Assembly: GCA_018402545.1 (NCBI GenBank)
Contig: JAGYIL010000001.1
Location: forward strand, 124,001-188,000
Direction: 5' to 3'
Length of the DNA: 64,000 nucleotides
Source: Saccharospirillum sp.
Lineage (GTDB): Bacteria > Pseudomonadota > Gammaproteobacteria > Pseudomonadales > Natronospirillaceae
Shown: positions 57,287 through 64,000 of the stretch, in pieces
Numbering within the stretch: the stretch's first letter is position 1
How the letters are laid out: every line of letters starts with the position of its first letter
Notes under the pieces: model-generated
Seen by the model: the letters and a program-made list of their open reading frames with translations, nothing else
Database searches by the model: none
What the model was told of the DNA's origin: nothing
Translations under genes and position numbers: made by a program

Positions 57287-58660
57287 TCAGGGTAGAAAAA
57301 TGGACTTCACGTTGATGAATTCCTTCATACCAAAGCCCCCGTGTTCACGACCATAGCCAGAGTTCTTGACGCCGCCAAAGGGCATGTTCGGGTCTGCCAC
57401 GCCGAACGAGTTAATGCGAACCATACCGGTATCGAAATAATCGCGAGCAAGCATCAGGGCGTGCATCTCATCTTTGCAAAAAATCCCACCACCCAGGCCA
57501 TAGCGGCTTTCATTGGCCAGCCTCATGGCGTCTTCGTCACTGCTGGCGCGTATGACTGAGGCAACAGGACCAAAAATTTCATCGTCATAAGCGGGCATGC
57601 CAGGGGCAAGCTCCGACAAAACGGTGGCCGGGTAATACGCACCTGTGCGGTCGGTTGGCTCTCCTCCGCACAGTATTCTTGCCCCTTTGGCAACACTGGC
57701 ATCGACCTGTGCCTTGACGGTATCAAATTGCTCCTGGCTTGAAAGCGGACCAAGTTGGCTGTTTTCATCAGTGGGGTCACCCAGTTGGATTGTCTTCATT
57801 TGAGCGACGAAGGCGTCTACAAAGGCATCGTAAATTTTGTCAGTTACGATGAATCGCTTTGCTGAAATGCAGGTCTCGCCGTTGTTGTACAGCCGCCCCA
57901 TAACGGAATATTTCACGGCGGTTTCAATGTCGGCATCCTGCAGCACAAGGTAGGCATCGTTCGACCCCAGTTCGAGTACGGTTTTCTTCAGTGCTTTCGC
58001 GGCTACAGCAGCGATGTGTCGCCCTGCTTCATCGCTTCCGGTCAGTGTAATGCCGCGGACTTTGGGGTGGGCGATCAGTGTATCGCTGGTATCGTGGTTA
58101 ATAATGATGACCTGAAACAGCGCTTCAGGCAGGCCTGCCTCTATGCATAGTTCACGCAGACGCAGGCCAGAGCCGGTACAAATACTGGCGTGTTTCAGCA
58201 TACAGCCGTTGCCGGCCATCAGGTTGGCCGCCAGCACGCGAACCGGCTGATAAAGGGGGAAGTTCCACGGCTGAATCGAATAGATGACACCGATCGGCTG
58301 GTAGCTGACAATCCCTCGTTTTTCGTCGGCACCGTGCGTGCGTTCCTCGTCGGCCAGCAGTTCAGGGCCGTATTGGGCGGTGTAATCAAGAATCGCCGCG
58401 CATATCTCGACTTCAATGTAGCCGTCTTTCAGGAGCTTTCCGGTTTCAGTGGTCATCAGCGCCGCCAGTTCATCGGCATTGGCGCGCAGCGTCTGTGCGA
58501 TTCGCTCAAGGTACGGAGCCCGGTCCCGGTGGCTCAGCTTGCGCCACTCCAGAAAGGCTGTATGACAGGCCTCAAGACGCTCCGTCGCTTCCGCTTCGGA
58601 CATGATGTTGTAGGTTTTGATTTCTTTTTCAGTCGCGGGGTTCACCGTAGTGATGGTCAT
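57287..58660 (-). CDS. NAD(P)-dependent aldehyde dehydrogenase (succinate-semialdehyde type)
   Basis: 457 aa. Cofactor and active-site motifs: YSIQPWNFPLYQPVR, LTGSDEAGRHIA, catalytic Glu in TVLELGSNDAYLVL, catalytic Cys in NNGETCISAKRF and YDDEIFGPVASV. The close resemblance is to short GabD-like succinate-semialdehyde dehydrogenases, but the substrate is not proven. ATG at 58660 follows AAGGAG; the open frame extends further without a ribosome site. Confidence 0.92.
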   Translation of the reverse strand: MTITTVNPATEKEIKTYNIMSEAEATERLEACHTAFLEWRKLSHRDRAPYLERIAQTLRANADELAALMTTETGKLLKDGYIEVEICAAILDYTAQYGPELLADEERTHGADEKRGIVSYQPIGVIYSIQPWNFPLYQPVRVLAANLMAGNGCMLKHASICTGSGLRLRELCIEAGLPEALFQVIIINHDTSDTLIAHPKVRGITLTGSDEAGRHIAAVAAKALKKTVLELGSNDAYLVLQDADIETAVKYSVMGRLYNNGETCISAKRFIVTDKIYDAFVDAFVAQMKTIQLGDPTDENSQLGPLSSQEQFDTVKAQVDASVAKGARILCGGEPTDRTGAYYPATVLSELAPGMPAYDDEIFGPVASVIRASSDEDAMRLANESRYGLGGGIFCKDEMHALMLARDYFDTGMVRINSFGVADPNMPFGGVKNSGYGREHGGFGMKEFINVKSIFLP

Positions 58661-59118
58661 GGTATTTGCTCCTTGCGAATCTGCCGGGAAATACAGCACG
58701 ATACTCTAAGTCATTGAATAGCCAGTGAACGCGCTGTATCCCCAAAACCTAAGGCTAACTTCACAGGCACAGACAGTCTGTGCAACAGCGAACACAACAT
58801 GCGGGTATCCGGTTCATAGCCCGCTTGATGCAATAGCGCTCAGGAGTGCTCAGATAAACAGGCACAATAAATGACTATCAGACTTATACCGTACATTGGC
58901 GGGTGCTAATGGTTGTAAGGGTCTTACTCGGCGGCCGCTTGCAAGGTGGCTGTCACCCGGGAGCTCACGGCTGCAGTATGCTTTTCGAGACGGCAGATCG
59001 TTCCGAATCAGACACGATAAATACGCCATTGAGCTGGAAATCTGCATTATGCCCCCCACCTCTTGTTCACTTGGCCAAAAAGAAGGCCTGAACCCGACGT
59101 TTCAAACGGAGGTTTATT
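58661..59118. other. Intergenic stretch with dispersed element copy h
   Basis: No gene. 58854-58920 (AACAGGCACAATAAATGACT, then ATCAGACTTATAC, GGGTGCTAATGGTTGTAAGG) aligns with copy f at 59697-59766 but lost the 5' TAATAGG. Confidence 0.5.
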
Positions 59119-59664
59119 ATGACCGATCAACCATTTCTAACCGATGTTAAAACACTGCGTGAGCGCGCTCGCAAACACATAGAAGAAGGCGCGGTAACGG
59201 AAGGCTACTCGGCAGACCGGGAAAACGTTACGAAGATTCTAAATGAGGCGCTGGCCACCGAAATTGTGTGCAACCTCCGTTACAGAAGCCACTATTTCCG
59301 TGCAGATGGCATCAAAGCCAATGTTGCAGCCCAGGAGTTTCTTGAGCATGCCGAACAGGAGGCTCAGCATGCCGACTGGCTGGCCGAGCGTATTGTTCAA
59401 TTGGGTGGCAAGCCGAACTTTTCACCCGAAGGGCTGTTGAGCCGGTCCCATGCTGAATTCGTCGAAGGCGATAGCCTCAGAGAGATGATCAAGGAAGATC
59501 TGATTGCCGAACGTATCGCGATCGACAGCTATCGGGAAATTGCCCGGTACCTTGGCAGTGAGGATCCGACTTCAAGGCGGGTGATTGAAGAAATTCTCGC
59601 GCAGGAAGAGGAGCATGCCGAAGACATGGCCGGCCTTCTGAAAGACCTGCCTATGGATGCCTGA
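59119..59664 (+). CDS. Ferritin-like (bacterioferritin-type) protein
   Basis: 181-aa four-helix diiron protein. Helix A has NEALATEIVCNLRYRSHYF, helix B FLEHAEQEAQHADWLAERI, helix C EDLIAERIAIDSYREIARYL and helix D ILAQEEEHAEDMAGLL, each with the Glu or ExxH metal ligands. Probably stores iron or protects against oxidants in the cytoplasm. GGAGG before the ATG. Confidence 0.9.
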   Translation: MTDQPFLTDVKTLRERARKHIEEGAVTEGYSADRENVTKILNEALATEIVCNLRYRSHYFRADGIKANVAAQEFLEHAEQEAQHADWLAERIVQLGGKPNFSPEGLLSRSHAEFVEGDSLREMIKEDLIAERIAIDSYREIARYLGSEDPTSRRVIEEILAQEEEHAEDMAGLLKDLPMDA

Positions 59665-59677
59665 ATGCTACACCAGC

Positions 59678-59766
59678 TATTAGGACATGCACCAGCTATT
59701 AGGACATGTACATTGGTCGACTATCAAACTCATGCATTGCTTAGCTTGGCGCTATTGACTGTAATG
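59678..59766 (+). repeat. Dispersed accessory element, copy f (with duplicated 5' part)
   Basis: TATTAGGACATGCACCAGC followed directly by a full copy TATTAGGACATGTACATTGG, TCGACTATCA, then CTTGGCGCTATTGACTGTAATG. It begins 13 bp after the ferritin stop codon. Confidence 0.7.
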
Positions 59767-59932
59767 AGTGCCCGCTCTGTCGGGATGAGACAGTCCCAGG
59801 AGGGCACGGGTCGAATACAGCCTGATACTGGCCAGATCCGCAAAAAGTCGCTAGTCTGAAGCAAACTAAAGCGGGAGCATCGTCCTCATGGATAGAAAAA
59901 CGAGAGTTAACCGTTAAACGTGGGCAACTACA

Positions 59933-60328
59933 ATGACCATGCGCAAAGCTCGTTTAATTGTCGCGGTGGTAGGTATCCTCCTACCTTATTTGGCGCGAAT
60001 GCCTCGAGGCATCGAGTGGTTGAAGCAGTATACGGATACCGATTTCGGAGGCTGGCTGTTTTTTGCTGCTTTAAATGCGGTAGCCTGGGGTTGCATCCTC
60101 GCTTTAAGCTTCAAGTATGAGCGGCCTGCTTCATTGTTGGCGCCATGCATTCTTGGTTTTGGCTATTTGGCATGGGCGTATGGCACATTAGACTTGAGCG
60201 CCAACCCAAACGCGGCTATCGCGCTGGTCATTATCCCATTCTATGCGCTTGTGCCGATCGCAGTCGGCGGCATACTCGGTTACATCGTGGATCGTATGTT
60301 GCGGCGCAAAAAATTGCCAAACCAGTAG
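59933..60328 (+). CDS. Small integral membrane protein
   Basis: 131 aa (129 from the second ATG at 59939) with four membrane helices (about 8-24, 42-60, 66-84, 92-118) and a basic C terminus. No family recognised. Confidence 0.65.
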   Translation: MTMRKARLIVAVVGILLPYLARMPRGIEWLKQYTDTDFGGWLFFAALNAVAWGCILALSFKYERPASLLAPCILGFGYLAWAYGTLDLSANPNAAIALVIIPFYALVPIAVGGILGYIVDRMLRRKKLPNQ

Positions 60329-60527
60329 TTGCAGTTCGTTCCGGGCTTGGCGTCCCTCTACCGAACGCCCTTTTCTCCGCTCTATAAAAGCGTTCAACGG
60401 GGCTACCCAGTTATAAGAGAGTGGAAGTGTTGAGAATCGGAATTATCAGGTGACCCGGGAGACTTTATGGCTACGAAACTGGTTCCGAATCTACTTGATA
60501 TAATTTCAATTACTTTGGGAGAGTAGT

Positions 60528-60923
60528 ATGTCGAGTAGGTTGAGGCTCGTTTGTAAGTCGATCATTCTAATCAATGCAATGGCTACTTCTGTATTTATCT
60601 ATATTTATATTGACGTGCTGCATATTTATTTTGACATGGATTCTGTGCTTGCTATTCTGCTTAGTGCATTTACATACACAATAGTAAGTTATTTCTTCAA
60701 GAACGTTGTTACAAAACCGATCCTTGTCAGAACAAAGAAAGCTCTTGAATTATCCTCATTGTCTGCCGGTGTAATTTTATTGCTTACTTATGCACTGTTA
60801 CCATTTGGATTTACACCTGTTGCATATGACGTGGTGTTTTTCCTACCATTGATGGTTATATCGTTCTTTCTATTTTTGTTAGCTATTTCCATATCAGTAC
60901 TCTATGTTTTTATTAAAGATTAA
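60528..60923 (+). CDS. Small integral membrane protein
   Basis: 131 aa, strongly AT-rich, four membrane helices (about 10-32, 38-58, 74-95, 100-128). GGGAG before the ATG. No family recognised. Confidence 0.65.
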   Translation: MSSRLRLVCKSIILINAMATSVFIYIYIDVLHIYFDMDSVLAILLSAFTYTIVSYFFKNVVTKPILVRTKKALELSSLSAGVILLLTYALLPFGFTPVAYDVVFFLPLMVISFFLFLLAISISVLYVFIKD

Positions 60924-61352
60924 TAAAAAAACATACTGCAACACCAGCGTTTTTATGCATGTCTGACGTCAGCTATCTTGGCCGGTTAAGTGCTGTTAAT
61001 GGGTCAGAAAGTGTGGTGGCCTCCATTTAAACCGGACATCTTGGTTGGTAGACAAGTTCGTTCTTCGGCTACCAGTAGAACGGGTGCTTGGAATTGCTAT
61101 ACTAGGTGTGTGCACATAGAGCATTGTCGAGACACCCAGAATAGTCGAGTAACGAGTGAAGAAGCCATAGTCAGAAGTATATATCATGGCACTCAGGTTC
61201 AGTGGTGCTTGCTCTGCTAATTCCGGGGCCGCGGTCTTAAGGTGGACTATCTGGTATTCAGCGGAGGTTATAGTACAGGGTTATGGTAATATGGCGTTCT
61301 CTTCAGGAACGCTGTCTATTCTATTCGTCTACCCAAGCCCAGGAGCTGTACT
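60924..61352. other. Non-coding stretch with a solo IS3-type end
   Basis: 61012-61050 (TGTGGTGGCCTCCATTTAAA, then CCGGACATCTTGGTTGG) matches the remnant at 47993-48030. Nothing else recognisable. Confidence 0.5.
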
Positions 61353-61841
61353 GTGACCACTAATGATATCCTACGACGCGTACGTTATACCTTCGATCTG
61401 AAAGACCGCACGATGGTCGATATTTTCGCCCTGGCCGACTACGAGGTTACCGGTGAGCAGGTGGTTGGATGGTTAAAAAAGGAAGAAGACAGTGAGTTCC
61501 TTAAGATGACGGATAGAGAGCTGGCTGTGTTTCTTAATGGTTTCATCAATTTCAAGCGTGGTAAACGTGATGGTCAGCAACCAGAGCCCGAAAACCGCCT
61601 GAACAATAATAAGGTATTCCAGAAGCTCCGAATTGCGTTGAACATGAAAGCTGACGATATTCTGGACGTTCTTAAGGTGGTCGATTTCCAACTGAGTCAA
61701 CATGAGTTAAGCGCTTTTTTCCGCAAGCCGGGCAACTCGAATTACAGGGAATGCAAAGATCAGGTGTTGCGCAATTTTTTACTCGGTGTGCAGCTGCAGT
61801 TAAGGCCCGGTGATACTGGTTCGGAACCGGTAGCAGGGTAG
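61353..61841 (+). CDS. DUF1456 (YehS-like) family protein
   Basis: 162 aa made of two related halves: DILRRVRYTFDLKDRTMVDI with LAVFLNGFINFKRG, and KVFQKLRIALNMKADDILDV with LRNFLLGVQLQLRPG. This duplicated fold is DUF1456, a small cytoplasmic protein of unknown function. The GTG start follows AGGAG. Confidence 0.92.
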   Translation: MTTNDILRRVRYTFDLKDRTMVDIFALADYEVTGEQVVGWLKKEEDSEFLKMTDRELAVFLNGFINFKRGKRDGQQPEPENRLNNNKVFQKLRIALNMKADDILDVLKVVDFQLSQHELSAFFRKPGNSNYRECKDQVLRNFLLGVQLQLRPGDTGSEPVAG

Positions 61842-61848
61842 TCGGTTC

Positions 61849-62019
61849 GGATACGCCATCGAACCGGTACACACGCGACAGCGTTTTTACTTGCTGAAAA
61901 CCACAACCGGTATTGAGTTTCTCAGCCGGGATTCAAATCGCAAGCGTGGCACTTTTTTCGATATCAATGGTCAGGTGCAGTTGTCGGGTGGGCAATGGTC
62001 ATGCGGGTGTCACGGTTGA
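61849..62019 (+). pseudogene. Fragment related to the ORF at 40389
   Basis: In-frame stretch of 56 codons beginning GYAIEPVHTRQRFYLLKTTT and continuing GIEFLSRDSNRKRGTFFDIN up to TGA at 62017. No start codon. The DNA is clearly related to about 40520-40565. Part of it (ATGGTCA...GGTGTCACGG) recurs at about 63128-63160. The parent gene is not in the window and the family is not recognised. Confidence 0.5.
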
Positions 62020-62162
62020 GATGCCTCGGCGCCTGCATTCCTGGCTCTCTGTTATTCCATCGAAAATAGGACCTAATAATTACCAATGGACATATTGGTA
62101 TTGCATTGGCATTAATATTCCGCTCTACTTGGGTTTTCAGACTTAACCTGAGTCAGCACTAT

Positions 62163-63050
62163 ATGAAGCGGTTCCTACAAAAACTGATCTGCCTGCTTAC
62201 CTTGCTCCCCGCAGCTTACGCCGACCCTTTGACGGTACTGGTCCCGCCAGATGTCTGGGAGGACTATCAAACCCTGCTCGACGGCCGCGACCCGCTCGCC
62301 ATCACCGATTTCTCCGGGCCTGGCAGTCGCCGCGATGTGGTCGAGGTAATCCTGATGCAACAGGCCCTGGAGCGGTCACGCGCTGATTTCGAACTAACCT
62401 TTGTCACAGAAGCCGACTATGAAGTTACCCTTAAGGCGTTAGCCGAGGGTACTGCCATTGCCTCAGCAACCAGCGCCTGGCTCAGCGACCTGACCGAGCG
62501 CTGGCAGGAGCTGTACATCACCACTGCCGTGATCGAGCGCGGGCAATTTGAGGCGGGTTTTTATACCCCGGTCAACAACAGCCAGGCCCTGGCTGCTAGT
62601 ACCGACTCTGAGCTGCGACGCTTGCGGGCAATCTCCAGCCGCAACTGGGCGGTCGACTGGGAAACACTGAACGCCTTTGGCCCCCAGTCTCTGACTCATG
62701 CCGACACCTGGGGAGACATGGTCGAAGCGGTGTTCGAAGGTAGCCAGGATTACCTGCTGGCGCCGTTTCAACAGAGCGAAGGCATGCAGCTCCAACTCGA
62801 CGCCGGCACACTGGTACCCATTCCAGGCGTCAAGATCGGCCTGACCGGCACCCGGCATTTCGCTATATCCCGGGCGCACCCCGAAGGCAGCTATTTCAAC
62901 TCATCCTTGCACCTGGGGCTGATGCGACTCAAGAAAGCCGGTGTCATCACCCAGGCATACAAGGACGCCGGGTTTATCAATCGCCGGGTCGAGGATTGGC
63001 GAGCGGTCACTGTTGATACGCTATTGACCACCAATCGGGAGTCGCGTTAG
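62163..63050 (+). CDS. Periplasmic binding-like protein
   Basis: 295 aa from the ATG at 62163, which starts a clear signal peptide (FLQKLICLLTLLPAAYA, cleavage before DP). The mature part resembles a two-lobed SBP_bac_3-like fold (VDLLTTNRESR end, GTRHFAISRAHPEGSYFNSS late motif typical of this orphan family). No transporter genes nearby. Ligand unknown. Confidence 0.75.
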   Translation: MKRFLQKLICLLTLLPAAYADPLTVLVPPDVWEDYQTLLDGRDPLAITDFSGPGSRRDVVEVILMQQALERSRADFELTFVTEADYEVTLKALAEGTAIASATSAWLSDLTERWQELYITTAVIERGQFEAGFYTPVNNSQALAASTDSELRRLRAISSRNWAVDWETLNAFGPQSLTHADTWGDMVEAVFEGSQDYLLAPFQQSEGMQLQLDAGTLVPIPGVKIGLTGTRHFAISRAHPEGSYFNSSLHLGLMRLKKAGVITQAYKDAGFINRRVEDWRAVTVDTLLTTNRESR

Positions 63051-63759
63051 TTACAGCATGGTCATCGTACGTTAAACGAAAGCAACGGATGGGTGGAACA
63101 ATAGGTCATGTACATTAGGCGAGTATTATGACAATGGTCAGGTGGGTGTCACGGGTGAGATCCGTGGCAAAGGTTTAATAGATATTCTAGGACATACGAT
63201 TTCGATATCCATAAAGGATAATTTCGTAACCAATAATTATTGACAATTGGACAGAATTTTTTAGGCGAATGTCTTTGTGTATTATTTGATGCCTGAGCAT
63301 ATAAACAGGGTAGGTGATTTATATAAGCCCATTCTAGGTTTTGTAAGAATCGTTCAGATGGGCTCTAGATGTATAACTAATGTCTAATTTGTACGTTTTT
63401 GCGTTGTATAAAAAGTTTTCGGACTATCTGTAGGATAGCGCCGAGCAAAGGGGCTGGATAAAGTACTGGATGGTTGATCCCAGCTCATCCCTCAATTCAG
63501 CTATTTGTTGTCCATTGCTACTGCCATTTGAACCATTTCTTTTATTTTTCTAAAAAATACAATAACGTTAACAACGTAACTCCAATCGAACCGGAGACTA
63601 GTGCGACTGACGATCCTCTTCGTTAGTGACCCTCGGGTCTGGCTCGGCGGAACCAATCGGCAGGAACCCTTCCTGAATTGGACGGAAGAACAGCCAAAAC
63701 CAAGAAAACTTGCGGGTTTGACGGCGATCTGTAGCCGGGACCAAAGTTGAGGAGTATCT
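63051..63759. other. Intergenic stretch upstream of the NHL lipoprotein
   Basis: No gene. 63100-63135 is dispersed element copy g (AATAGGTCATGTACATTAGG). 63199-63245 (TCGATATCCATAAAGGATAA, ending TTGACA) matches the module at 48171-48214. CCAAT..CAGGAA / TTCCTG..ATTGG is a hairpin at about 63644-63682. Confidence 0.5.
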
Positions 63760-64000
63760 GTGAGTATTTTCAAGTCTTTGGCTGCCCTGATTGCGGCCAC
63801 CCTGCTTGTCGGGTGTATAGAGCCGGAAGTTGACACCGGTTCAGCATGTGACGTGACCGATTTATCTGTCTTTACCGGAGGTACTGAGGGATTCGCCGAC
63901 GGTACCGGTGCTGCAGCGCAATTCAGTAGCCCATTAGATATCACCACCGACGGCACGAATCTATTTGTGGCAGACGGCGGTAATGATGCAATCCGCAAGA
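63760..64000 (+). CDS. NHL-repeat lipoprotein, N-terminal part (runs off window)
   Basis: 80 codons are visible. The GTG at 63760 follows TTGAGGAG. A signal peptide ends in lipobox LVGC (Cys19), then a linker and the first propeller repeat GTEGFADGTGAAAQFSSPLD and LFVADGGNDAIRK, the typical NHL repeat. It should be a lipid-anchored beta-propeller protein on the cell surface or in the periplasm, in the same general class as the lipoprotein at 48482. Confidence 0.85.
   Translation, partial: MSIFKSLAALIAATLLVGCIEPEVDTGSACDVTDLSVFTGGTEGFADGTGAAAQFSSPLDITTDGTNLFVADGGNDAIRK

Noticed and set aside
37988-63135. Dispersed element as ordinary attC sites
   Set aside because: It lacks the R'' xxxTAAC and R' GTTxxx boxes and the attC-type stem, although its placement after genes is attC-like.
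63590-63759. c-di-GMP (GEMM) riboswitch before the NHL lipoprotein
   Set aside because: Hairpins exist but the conserved GEMM bases are missing.

Overview
The window looks like chromosomal DNA of a marine-type gammaproteobacterium. Evidence: a 31-aa-extended set of housekeeping genes of gammaproteobacterial type (gcvP/gcvH/gcvT, ettA, rlmE, serA, psuK/psuG, malE/malF/malG), several c-di-GMP proteins and tandem chemoreceptors, and dense REP-like intergenic palindromes of the Pseudomonas/Oceanospirillales sort. An Oceanospirillales affiliation (for example a Saccharospirillum or Reinekea relative) is my inference only; no rRNA is present.

Layout. 1-4.4 kb: two near-duplicate chemoreceptor genes (the first cut by the window edge) and a GAF-GGDEF cyclase. 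4.6-10.9 kb: glycine cleavage genes, unusually split: gcvH and gcvP run left, gcvT runs right, with an XRE-cupin regulator between them and the same 16-bp operator-like site upstream of both transcription units. 10.9-15.4 kb: two exported proteins, the pseudouridine degradation pair psuK-psuG, and tRNA-Leu(UAG). 15.6-28.6 kb: a PAS-GGDEF-EAL protein, ettA, rlmE, an FAD enzyme with a SpoU methyltransferase, a kinase-like protein, serA and a lipoprotein. 28.9-33.2 kb: maltose/maltodextrin importer malE-malF-malG without malK. 33.3-34.0 kb: a FAH-family hydrolase.

From about 34.2 kb the DNA becomes AT-richer and accessory. 34.7-38.0 kb is an integron cassette array without an integrase: four cassettes, three attC sites whose R''/R' boxes match cassette by cassette, and an IS30 element inserted in the third cassette. 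38-48 kb carries two nearly identical Y1/RAYT-type transposase genes as 1.2-kb direct repeats flanking a 5-kb segment with a possible envelope operon (secreted NlpC/P60-like protein, exported helical protein, extra Lnt-like acyltransferase), then a HigBA toxin-antitoxin pair. 48-64 kb carries a 1331-aa multi-propeller lipoprotein, an EAL gene broken by an amber codon, a TauE/SafE permease, an aldehyde dehydrogenase, a ferritin-like protein, small membrane proteins, a DUF1456 protein, a periplasmic binding-like protein, and the start of an NHL-repeat lipoprotein.

The most unusual content is intergenic. The core half holds (i) seven copies of a structured element, five of them exactly 113 bp, whose stems differ in sequence but stay complementary and whose inner hairpins keep the ATGGAT motif; (ii) related but differently armed elements; and (iii) BIME-like REP arrays with a 160-bp period. 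The accessory half holds (iv) a different dispersed element of about 70-90 bp, always on the + strand and usually just after a gene, whose core resembles the sequence flanking the RAYT genes.
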